Below, piece by piece: positions 1-5,511 of a DNA stretch of 9,662 nucleotides; position 1 is the stretch's first letter; every line of letters starts with the position of its first letter. The DNA comes from RGIG4694 sp964501705 (lineage in GTDB: Bacteria; Bacillota; Clostridia; Oscillospirales; Ruminococcaceae), in NCBI GenBank assembly GCA_964501705.1, contig CAZCUQ010000070.1, forward strand, positions 1 through 9,662. The letters run 5' to 3'. The translations under genes and the position numbers were made by a program. The notes below the pieces were generated by a model. It saw only the letters and a program-made list of their open reading frames with translations. It was not told where the DNA came from and did not search any database.

Positions 1-154
1 ACAAGTTCAAAGAGATGAACGTCCGAGGCCGGCAGGATACCCGAGTACTAAAGTATAACACGTGAAGAATGAACCGGGGTTCACATAATACACAAGTTGC
101 AGCATGACAGGTTCGTTGCGGAGTTAAATAAGGCTTGGAAAGGAATTGAGTCCG

Positions 155-226
155 ATGGCATCAGCAGGAATTTCAGAACAGTATAAGGCAGCGGCTGTTT
201 TCAGCGGCTCAGGATTGATGCATTAG
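155..226 (+). other. Possible 23-codon small ORF at the first array-like element
   Basis: The first element (AAAGGAATTGAGTCC, 139-153) is followed by an ATG at 155 that opens a 23-codon frame ending TAG at 224-226. The predicted peptide begins MASAGISEQY and ends GLMH. It has no recognisable domain, signal sequence or membrane segment. AAAGGA lies about ten bases before the ATG, so translation is possible but the ribosome site is not strong. In the later elements the equivalent ATG is followed by a stop within two to four codons, so this longer frame could be accidental. I list it because the initiation context is shared with the array; there is no independent evidence that it is a gene. Confidence 0.2.
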
Positions 227-302
227 ATTATCCGGAAGTTTAAAGGTTTATCCCTTCCGCCAGGCGAAATCGTCACGCAGGAAAAATGTATGAATTCTAC
301 GA

Positions 303-347
303 ACCGCAGAGCAGCTTTATAAGATGAAAGCTCGGCGGTATTTTTAT
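303..347 (+). terminator. Terminator-like hairpin inside the non-coding region
   Basis: ACCGC (303-307) pairs with GCGGT (335-339), and AGCTTT (313-318) pairs with AAAGCT (327-332) inside it, with a small asymmetric internal loop and an 8-base apical loop. The stem is followed at once by ATTTTTAT (340-347). This has the form of a weak intrinsic terminator on the plus strand. It could separate an upstream transcript from the periodic array, or be an internal structure of one long RNA. Confidence 0.35.
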
Positions 348-404
348 ATTGATACGGTTTGAAAACACGGTCTGCTTTATACTTAGGGCATGAACGAAGT
401 TGAT

Positions 405-1070
405 TTAAGGAGTTTTTTCCGATGGTTTGATTTGATTGGATTTTATATCAGAAAGGATTGAGTCCAAAATACCGTTTGATTTCTTACAAAGTAAATTAAT
501 CAAAGGAGATAGGATTCGATGGGCGATTGATTTTTCAATAAACATAATAAATCCGAAAGGCGTGAGTCCGAAATACGGATTGGTTTTTACGAGAAAAATT
601 TATGATATATAAGGAGTACAGTCCCATGGACAGTTAAGCTTCTCTACGTTAAATTTTATTGAAAGGCGTGAGTCCAAAGAACAGGTCGGCTTTTTTGAGA
701 ATGTTTTTTGAATAAAACTAAGGAGTAAGTCCAATGAACACTTAAATCTTTCTTTAAAAAATCTGCTTGAAAGGAATTAGTCCGATGAACTGATTGTTTC
801 TGTACGGTGAATTTTTTGAATAGCTTTAAGGAGTAAGTCCAATGAACACATAAGTTTCGGATATGTTTGATCTTTATAAAGGAGTTAATTCCAATGGAAA
901 GATGATTTTTCCGAATGTCGATATGAAAGGCGTGAGTCCGAAAGATCAGATAAGCTTGATTGGATCTTGCGGTATCTTCAGAATTTAATCTGAGTTTACA
1001 TAAAAGGACTGATTGTTTATGATTAGAGGATATAGATTCGTAATCTGAAGTGATTGGAGTGAGTCCGCCC
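405..1070 (+). repeat. Array of ~52-nt spaced degenerate AAAGG...GTCC elements
   Basis: Thirteen copies of a short element occur, with the GG of each at 409, 455, 505, 559, 613, 665, 722, 773, 830, 881, 929, 1006 and 1056. Successive distances are 46, 50, 54, 54, 52, 57, 51, 57, 51, 48, 77 and 50. A further good copy sits at 139-158 (GG at 142). Version A reads like AAGGAGTAAGTCCAATGRA (409, 505, 613, 722, 830, 881). Version B reads like GAAAGGCGTGAGTCCGAAA (455, 559, 665, 929, 1056). The copy at 773 mixes them (GAAAGGAATTAGTCCGATG). The copies at 505 and 1006 are the most degenerate. Only about 15 bases are conserved per unit and the spacers diverge. Unit distances are not multiples of three, so this is not a repeat protein. 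GGA and TCC within a unit could form a very short hairpin. The function is unknown. Confidence 0.8.
422..905 (+). other. Seven SD-ATG-stop mini-ORFs of 2-4 codons within the array
   Basis: Seven array elements place an ATG at the same position after GTCC or TCC, preceded by AAGGAG or AAAGGA and followed very soon by a stop. They are 422-430 (Met-Val), 519-530 (Met-Gly-Asp), 626-637 (Met-Asp-Ser), 734-745 (Met-Asn-Thr), 785-793 (Met-Asn), 842-853 (Met-Asn-Thr) and 894-905 (Met-Glu-Arg). The gap from AAGGAG to ATG is seven to nine bases, normal for initiation. The B-type elements lack the ATG. Whether ribosomes initiate here is unknown. The ATG may instead be part of a conserved RNA motif with no translational meaning. 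Confidence 0.45.
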
Positions 1071-1083
1071 GAAGAATCTGTCA

Positions 1084-1102
1084 GCGGTTTGACTTAAACC
1101 GC
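1084..1102 (+). other. 7-bp hairpin between the array and the terminator
   Basis: GCGGTTT (1084-1090) and AAACCGC (1096-1102) are perfect inverted repeats around a GACTT loop. No T run follows, so it is not a terminator by itself. It lies 18 bases before the final terminator and probably forms part of the 3' domain of the putative RNA. Confidence 0.5.
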
Positions 1103-1120
1103 ACTTAGTTTAAAATGTTC

Positions 1121-1157
1121 AGCCCTGCGGCATCAGGTCGATGCGGCAGGGCTTTTG
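1121..1157 (+). terminator. Intrinsic terminator of the plus-strand non-coding transcript
   Basis: A 14-base stem (1121-1134 with 1140-1153) pairs at 13 of 14 positions, with one G-G mismatch at 1129/1145, around the loop AGGTC. It is followed by TTTTGTATT. Only three bases separate the T run from the stop codon of the convergent aminopeptidase gene at 1160. Read on the minus strand, the same stem is followed by GAACATTTT, a much poorer tract, so it may serve that gene weakly as well. Confidence 0.85.
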
Positions 1158-1159
1158 TA

Positions 1160-2923
1160 TTATAATGCTCTCGTTTCGTTTTTAAGCCAGTTTCTTTCAG
1201 CTTCGTCAAGATATGGAGAAAGTGTGTCAAATACTCTTTTCTGATAATTATTGTAAAGAAATATTTCTTTTTCGCTCATCATGGATCTTTCCACGGCGTC
1301 GGGGTCAAAGGGAACAAGAGTGAGATTCTCAAAGTACATAAATTTTCCGAAAGAATTTTCCCCCCGCGTTCTGCAAAGAAGGAGACTTTCCGTTCGTATG
1401 CCGTACCTTCCCTCAATATATATTCCGGGTTCGTCCGAAGTTATCATTCCCTCGTCAAGCTCGCAGTCATGCGATTTGATAAACTTCATGCGGATACCGT
1501 TCGGCGCCTCGTGAACGTTGAGAAGATAACCCACGCCGTGACCCGTTCCGTGATTGAAATCGCGTCCTATTTCATAGATGGGCATACGGGCGAGAATATC
1601 AAGATTTGCTCCGTGACAGCCGTATCTGAAAACAGCGTCCGCAAGATTCAGATGTCCGCGCAGAACAGCAGTGTAATCTCTTTTCATCTCATCGGTGGGA
1701 TTTCCGAGGCAAACGGTTCTTGTAACATCGGTCGTTCCCTCAAGATAATGACCTCCCGTGTCGCAGAGAAGAAATCCGTCCGCAAGTATCTGCGAGTTTG
1801 ATTTTTCGTCAGCGCTGTAGTGAACTACAGCTCCGTGCGCACCGTAAGCAATGATAGGCTTAAAGCTTTCTTCCACGTAGTTTTCCTGTTCTTTTCTGAG
1901 GGAGATCAGCATATCCGCCGCAGATAGCTCGGAATATTTTTCGGGTTCTTTTTTTATTCTGCAAATAAATTTTGTAACGGCGATACCGTCTTTAAGGTGA
2001 GCAATCCTTTCATTCTGAGCTTCGACGGGATTTTTCTTTGATTTTATCAGAGTGAGATTCTGACTGTCGATTATTTTTACGCCTTCGGGTATTTTCCCGC
2101 AGGCTTCGTAATTCAGTCTGCTTTTGTCGAGATAGACCGTGCTGTTATCAGGGAGTTCTTCAAGGAAAGAATAAAACTCATCATAAGGGTGAATGATTAT
2201 TTCCCTGTCAAGCTTATCTGTGATATTTTTTATTTTTTTCTCGTTGATAAACAGGCGGAAATTATTATCGGTGAGAACTCCATAGGACAGCAAAACGGGA
2301 TTATATTCCACATCATTTCCGCGAATGTTTAACAGCCAGCAGATATCATCGGGAGAAGAAAAAGCATAATAATCCGCTCCGCGTTCTTTCATCACGCCGC
2401 GGATAATTTCCGCTTTTTCCTTGTAGGAAAGTCCCGCGTATTTCACATCGAGGATAAAACCATCGGAAAAGGGAGGTGCGGGACGGTTTTTCCATATTTT
2501 CTCGAACAAATCGACGGAAATTATATTATCCTTTCCGATTTTTCCGGCTATTTTTTCAGCAAAGGAAGCGTTTACTGTTTTTCCGTCAAAACCGAGTTTC
2601 CCGTTTCCGATATTCTTTGCTATAAACTCCGAAACATTGAGAACATCTTTTTCGCCTGTTTTGTTGAGAACGAATTCCGTGTTTTTAAGTTCATTTTCAG
2701 CCTGAATAAAGTATCTTCCGTCCGTCCACAGCCCCGCGTATTTACCGGTGACGATGACGCTTCCCGCAGAGCCTGTAAATCCGCTGATATATTCTCTGCA
2801 TTTGAAAAAATCCCCGACATATTCCGAGCCGTGGTAATCGTCGGTCGGGACATAGTACATATCTATCCCGCATTTTTTCATTTCCGCTCTCAAGGCGGAA
2901 ATTCTTTCGGAAACAGTATTCAT
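1160..2923 (-). CDS. Xaa-Pro aminopeptidase (aminopeptidase P, M24B family)
   Basis: The 587-residue protein is a metallopeptidase expected to remove an N-terminal residue from peptides with proline at position two, in the cytoplasm (no signal peptide). It has a creatinase-like N-terminal domain (about 1-135), a second similar domain (about 150-300) and a pita-bread catalytic domain (about 305-525), then a C-terminal extension. This is the three-domain layout of the roughly 600-residue aminopeptidase P1 type, not the shorter E. coli form. All five expected metal ligands are visible: Asp388 (CDTGG), Asp399 (TTDVTRT), His462 (HGTGHGVG), Glu498 (SDEPGIY) and Glu512 (RTES). VHEAPNG (470-476) is the family's typical VHEGP-like loop. 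The ATG at 2923 has AGGAG about ten bases upstream. The gene lies 67 bases after rplA on the same strand, behind a terminator-like hairpin, so it may be only partly cotranscribed with the ribosomal operon. Confidence 0.93.
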   Translation of the reverse strand: MNTVSERISALRAEMKKCGIDMYYVPTDDYHGSEYVGDFFKCREYISGFTGSAGSVIVTGKYAGLWTDGRYFIQAENELKNTEFVLNKTGEKDVLNVSEFIAKNIGNGKLGFDGKTVNASFAEKIAGKIGKDNIISVDLFEKIWKNRPAPPFSDGFILDVKYAGLSYKEKAEIIRGVMKERGADYYAFSSPDDICWLLNIRGNDVEYNPVLLSYGVLTDNNFRLFINEKKIKNITDKLDREIIIHPYDEFYSFLEELPDNSTVYLDKSRLNYEACGKIPEGVKIIDSQNLTLIKSKKNPVEAQNERIAHLKDGIAVTKFICRIKKEPEKYSELSAADMLISLRKEQENYVEESFKPIIAYGAHGAVVHYSADEKSNSQILADGFLLCDTGGHYLEGTTDVTRTVCLGNPTDEMKRDYTAVLRGHLNLADAVFRYGCHGANLDILARMPIYEIGRDFNHGTGHGVGYLLNVHEAPNGIRMKFIKSHDCELDEGMITSDEPGIYIEGRYGIRTESLLLCRTRGENSFGKFMYFENLTLVPFDPDAVERSMMSEKEIFLYNNYQKRVFDTLSPYLDEAERNWLKNETRAL

Positions 2924-2932
2924 GTAATTCTC

Positions 2933-2971
2933 CTAAGAAAAGATCCGAGAAAACAAGCATTTTCTCGGATC
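2933..2971 (-). terminator. 12-bp hairpin with short T tract after rplA
   Basis: TTTTCTCGGATC (2960-2971) and GATCCGAGAAAA (2942-2953) are perfect 12-bp inverted repeats with a six-base loop. In the minus-strand direction the stem is followed by TTTTCTTAGG. It looks like an intrinsic terminator for rplA. The T tract is short and interrupted, and it runs straight into the AGGAG of the aminopeptidase gene, which suggests partial termination or a processing site. Confidence 0.7.
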
Positions 2972-2990
2972 AGGCGTTAAATATAAATGA

Positions 2991-3686
2991 TCAGATGCCG
3001 TATTTGGTTGTGGAAACGGCGATACCGATACCCATAGTTGTTGCGACAGCGCAGGACTTGAAGTAAGCGCCCTTTGCGGCCGCAGGCTTAGCCTTAGCGA
3101 CAGCGTCAAGGAGAGTATTGAGATTTTCGTCAAGCTTTTCCGCTCCGAAGGAAACCTTTCCGATAGGGCAGTGAATGATGTTTGTCTTATCGAGACGGTA
3201 TTCGATCTTACCTGCCTTAGCTTCGGTAACAGCCTTAGCAACATCGGGGGAAACAGTTCCCGCCTTGGGGTTAGGCATAAGACCGCGAGGTCCCAATATC
3301 TTACCGAGACGTCCCACAAGACCCATCATATCGGGAGACGCGATAACGACGTCGAAATCCATCCAGTTTTCCTTTGTGATCCTGTCAACGAGATCCTGAC
3401 CGCCCACATAATCAGCGCCTGCCGCCTTTGCAGCCTCATACTTGTCCTCTTTGCAGAATACGCAGACTCTGACATTCTTGCCCGTTCCGTTGGGGAGAAT
3501 GACAGCGCCTCTTACCTGCTGGTCGGCGTGACGGGAGTCAACGCCCAGACGAATGTGGATCTCTACGGTTTCATCGAACTTTGCCTTGGCGTTTTTGCAG
3601 GCAAGCTCAAGCGCTTCCCTGGAATCGTATACCTTTGAAGTATCGACTGCCTTAGCGCTTTCAATATATTTTTTTCCGTGTTTCAT
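2991..3686 (-). CDS. rplA: 50S ribosomal protein L1
   Basis: L1 binds 23S rRNA and forms the mobile L1 stalk that guides deacylated tRNA out of the E site; in many bacteria it also represses translation of its own mRNA. At 231 residues it has the normal length. The family signature GPRGLMPNPKAGT is at 132-144, and a further conserved stretch, EYRLDKTNIIHCPIGK, is at 162-177. The start ATG at 3686 has AGGAGGAA just upstream. It follows rplK after a 90-base gap that contains hairpins, and a terminator-like hairpin follows the stop codon. In most relatives rplJ and rplL come next; here an aminopeptidase gene does. Confidence 0.98.
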   Translation of the reverse strand: MKHGKKYIESAKAVDTSKVYDSREALELACKNAKAKFDETVEIHIRLGVDSRHADQQVRGAVILPNGTGKNVRVCVFCKEDKYEAAKAAGADYVGGQDLVDRITKENWMDFDVVIASPDMMGLVGRLGKILGPRGLMPNPKAGTVSPDVAKAVTEAKAGKIEYRLDKTNIIHCPIGKVSFGAEKLDENLNTLLDAVAKAKPAAAKGAYFKSCAVATTMGIGIAVSTTKYGI

Positions 3687-3724
3687 TATTCAAATTCCTC
3701 CTAAAAGTGGTAACGATTTTCTAC

Positions 3725-3769
3725 GGATAAAGGACATGACCTTATATCCTCCCACCGAAAAATATGGGA
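3725..3769 (-). promoter_or_regulatory. Hairpins in the rplK-rplA spacer, possible L1 autoregulatory site
   Basis: In the mRNA (minus) orientation the spacer first has a TCCCA/TGGGA stem (3765-3769 with 3750-3754), then a 9-bp stem GGATA-AAGG/CCTTTATCC with one bulged T and loop TCATGT (3749-3725). Neither is followed by a T run, so they are not terminators. The gap of 90 bases is long for this operon, and the run GGTGGGAGG followed by AAGGTCATG loosely recalls the kind of G-rich helix L1 binds in 23S rRNA. L1 binding here is a guess; the hairpins themselves are directly visible. Confidence 0.35.
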
Positions 3770-3776
3770 CGGCGGA

Positions 3777-4202
3777 TTACTTTTCGACCTCTACGCCCAT
3801 GGAACGCGCGGTGCCCGCAACCATACTCATTGCGGATTCGAGATTTGCGGCGTTGAGATCGGGCATTTTTATCTCGGCGATCTTCTGAACCTGAGCCTTT
3901 GTGAGCTTTCCGACCTTGGTCTTGTTGGGAACGCCCGACGCAGTTTCGATTCCGAGTTCTTTCTTGATAAGAACCGCCGCGGGAGGAGTCTTTGTAATAA
4001 AGGAGAACGAACGGTCGGCATATACCGTAATAACCACGGGGATAATAAGACCGATATCATTCTTTGTTCTCTCGTTGAATTCCTTGGTGAACGCCATAAT
4101 ATTGACGCCGTGCTGACCGAGCGCGGGTCCTACCGGGGGAGCGGGCGTAGCCTTTCCCGCCGCTATCTGAAGCTTTATTAAGCCAACTACTTTCTGTGCC
4201 AT
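3777..4202 (-). CDS. rplK: 50S ribosomal protein L11
   Basis: L11 binds the GTPase-associated centre of 23S rRNA and contacts elongation factors and, in stringent control, RelA-type enzymes. The 141-residue length is exactly typical. The N-terminal domain shows the conserved APPVGPALGQHGVNIMAF (21-38) with its proline-rich switch, and the C-terminal rRNA-binding domain ends with the signature VAGTARSMGVEV (128-139). The ATG at 4202 has a strong GGAGGTG site. It lies 51 bases after nusG and 90 bases before rplA in the same minus-strand operon. Confidence 0.98.
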   Translation of the reverse strand: MAQKVVGLIKLQIAAGKATPAPPVGPALGQHGVNIMAFTKEFNERTKNDIGLIIPVVITVYADRSFSFITKTPPAAVLIKKELGIETASGVPNKTKVGKLTKAQVQKIAEIKMPDLNAANLESAMSMVAGTARSMGVEVEK

Positions 4203-4253
4203 AATTGCACACCTCCATAAAAAAGATGAATAACATTGTTCTGATTTTCTGAT

Positions 4254-4784
4254 TTAATAATCAGCCTTAACCACCTGAGAAAGCTCAAGTGTTGCAAGAG
4301 TTTCTCTTCCGAACATGGAAACCTCGAGGTCAACGGTCATATCGTCGGTATTTATGGATTTAACCTTACCCGTAAAGCCTTCCATAGTGCCGCCTGATAT
4401 CTTGACCGTATCTCCGACGGCGAAATTAACTTCAACAACTTTGTTTCTCTCGACGCCGAGCTGTCTGACTTCCTTTTCGGTGAGAGGGACAGGCTTGGAG
4501 CCGGGACCTACGAATCCGGTAACGCCTCTTGTATTTCTTACAATATACCATGAATCATCGGTAAGGATCATTTTAACGAGAACATATCCGGGGAATACCT
4601 TGTGTTCAACGTCATGGATCTTACCGCTTTCCGTCTGCTCCTTAACTATTTCCGTGGGAACGATAACTTCTTTGATAAGATCCTGAAGACGGCGGTTTTC
4701 AACTACCTGAAGGATCGTCTGAGCGACCTTATTCTCATAGCCCGAATAGGTATGAGCGACATACCATTTTGCTTCTTCCGACAT
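4254..4784 (-). CDS. nusG: Transcription termination/antitermination protein NusG
   Basis: NusG binds the RNA polymerase clamp and modulates pausing, termination and coupling to the ribosome. The 176-residue protein has the NGN domain at about 5-110 (WYVAHTYSGYENKV near the start, FPGYVLVKM at 64-72, TRGVTGFVG at 85-93) and the KOW domain at about 122-150 (VGDTVKISGG, then GFTGKV). It lacks the extra insertion domain of some thermophiles. The ATG at 4784 has AAGGAAG upstream. It sits 27 bases after secE, the standard bacterial secE-nusG pair. Confidence 0.97.
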   Translation of the reverse strand: MSEEAKWYVAHTYSGYENKVAQTILQVVENRRLQDLIKEVIVPTEIVKEQTESGKIHDVEHKVFPGYVLVKMILTDDSWYIVRNTRGVTGFVGPGSKPVPLTEKEVRQLGVERNKVVEVNFAVGDTVKISGGTMEGFTGKVKSINTDDMTVDLEVSMFGRETLATLELSQVVKADY

Positions 4785-4811
4785 ATTATCTTCCTTTCAG
4801 AAATAATCATT

Positions 4812-5177
4812 TTAACCTGCGAGTTCCGTAATTGCTTTAAGAGCCGCCGTGAAAACCGAATCTATACCCGCCACCACGAGCGCGGAAATGCACATGACGG
4901 CGAGAACCACTCCCGTATTGTTGAGAACGGTTTTTCTCGAAGGCCAGACGACCTTTTTGAGTTCCGATTTAAGTTCGCGGAAGAATTTAACGGCCGCGTT
5001 CGGTTTTTTTGCGCCCGATTTGCCGTTTTTCTCGGATTTTTCCTTAGCGTTAACGATCTGTTCGGCTTTAGCCTCAGCCTGTTTTAAAGCGGAAGATTTT
5101 TCCGCAGTTTTTACGGCTGTATTTGAGTTAGGTTTCTTTTTAGCCGCAGACTTTGATGACTTTTTGCTTTTTGCCAC
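4812..5177 (-). CDS. secE: Preprotein translocase subunit SecE
   Basis: SecE clamps the SecY channel in the cytoplasmic membrane. The conserved core is at the C-terminus: an amphipathic helix with FFRELKSELKKVVWPSRKTV (65-84) followed by one membrane segment at about 88-108. This is the single-span form. Residues 1-60 form a Lys/Ala/Ser-rich extension of low complexity that makes the protein (121 residues) longer than the 60-70 residues of many Gram-positive SecE proteins. The start is GTG at 5177, with GAGAGGTG about seven bases upstream; no better ATG is present. The gene begins 15 bases after the rpmG stop. Confidence 0.95.
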   Translation of the reverse strand: MAKSKKSSKSAAKKKPNSNTAVKTAEKSSALKQAEAKAEQIVNAKEKSEKNGKSGAKKPNAAVKFFRELKSELKKVVWPSRKTVLNNTGVVLAVMCISALVVAGIDSVFTAALKAITELAG

Positions 5178-5192
5178 TCCGAAGCACCTCTC

Positions 5193-5342
5193 TTACTTAG
5201 TTTCCTTGTGAAGAGTTTTTTTCTTGCAGAACTTGCAGTACTTGTACATTTCGATTCTGTCGGGGTCGTTCTTCTTGTTTTTCTTGGTGTTGTAGTTGCG
5301 CTGCTTGCATTCCGTGCAAGCGAGTGTAATTTTTACTCTCAT
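5193..5342 (-). CDS. rpmG: 50S ribosomal protein L33
   Basis: This is a small 49-residue ribosomal protein of the large subunit. It has four cysteines in two CxxC pairs (Cys9/Cys12 and Cys36/Cys39), so it is the zinc-binding (C+) form of L33. The start chosen is the ATG at 5342, which has a perfect AGGAGGTG seven bases upstream and gives the family's standard N-terminus MRVKITLACTEC. The same frame extends 26 codons further upstream, but that part overlaps a leader hairpin and resembles nothing in the family, so the 75-codon version is rejected. It is the first gene of the operon, as in many Firmicutes. Confidence 0.96.
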   Translation of the reverse strand: MRVKITLACTECKQRNYNTKKNKKNDPDRIEMYKYCKFCKKKTLHKETK

Positions 5343-5369
5343 ATTCGGCACCTCCTGAATAATAAAATT

Positions 5370-5476
5370 AAGTCCGTTCGGACTTTCTGCCTCCCTCGTT
5401 AGAATGATACGGCGTATCATTCAGAGATTTTTTTCGCAGGCAAAAGCACGCAAAAAAATAAACCTCCGTAAGAGGT
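5370..5476 (-). promoter_or_regulatory. rpmG operon leader with three hairpins
   Basis: The predicted transcript starts near 5476 and has about 134 untranslated bases. In mRNA order it can form ACCTC/GAGGT (5472-5476 with 5462-5466) right at the 5' end, followed by TTATTTTTTT; a perfect 9-bp stem GAATGATAC/GTATCATTC with a three-base loop (5402-5422); and a 6-bp stem AAGTCC/GGACTT with a four-base loop (5370-5385), followed by AATTTTATTATT just before the SD. The last resembles a weak attenuator. No known ribosomal-protein leader family is recognised. Confidence 0.5.
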
Positions 5477-5482
5477 AACATT

Positions 5483-5511
5483 ATTATACCGCACATTTTT
5501 AATTTTGTCAA
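5483..5511 (-). promoter_or_regulatory. Perfect-consensus sigma-A promoter of the rpmG-secE-nusG-rplK-rplA operon
   Basis: Read on the minus strand, TTGACA (5506-5511) and TATAAT (5483-5488) both match the consensus exactly, with a 17-base spacer. The sequence upstream of the -35 is A/T rich, like an UP element. The start is expected near 5476. Confidence 0.92.

Larger units (their letters stand above)
1..1156 (+). ncRNA. Putative large non-coding transcript with periodic elements (5' end outside or unknown)
   Basis: No long reading frame exists on either strand in this 1.16-kb stretch. It ends in a strong plus-strand terminator that directly abuts a convergent protein gene, so something on the plus strand is being terminated here. 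The stretch holds a periodic array of SD-like elements (405-1070), a 7-bp hairpin (1084-1102) and a terminator-like hairpin near 303-347. The spacers are rich in A and T, clearly more so than the flanking genes. No start site is evident; a weak extended -10 (TGCTTTATA, 373-381) lies upstream of the array but has no properly spaced -35. The transcript may therefore begin outside the window, or 1-346 and 405-1156 may be two RNAs. It does not match the sequence motifs I know for RNase P RNA, tmRNA, 6S RNA, T-boxes or group II intron domain V. That it is transcribed is inferred from the terminator and the element orientation. Confidence 0.5.

Noticed and set aside
555..577. Hammerhead ribozyme, because GTGAGTCCGAAA resembles parts of its core.
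   Set aside because: The essential CUGAUGA core and a three-stem junction are missing, and the half-motifs are in the wrong order.
451..950. The array as a decayed repeat-protein gene (B elements can read Lys-Gly-Val-Ser-Pro-Lys).
   Set aside because: Distances between units are not multiples of three, stops occur in all frames between units, and A elements break the frame. Conservation is at the nucleotide level.
405..1070. The periodic array as a CRISPR array.
   Set aside because: Only about 15 degenerate bases are shared per unit, units vary in sequence and type, and no cas genes are present. CRISPR repeats are near-identical and longer.
1..1156. RNase P RNA, tmRNA, group II intron or T-box for the non-coding region.
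   Set aside because: None of the diagnostic motifs (extended GAGGAAAGTCC box with P4 partner, tRNA-like ends, domain V hairpin, T-box AGGGTGGNACCGCG) is present.
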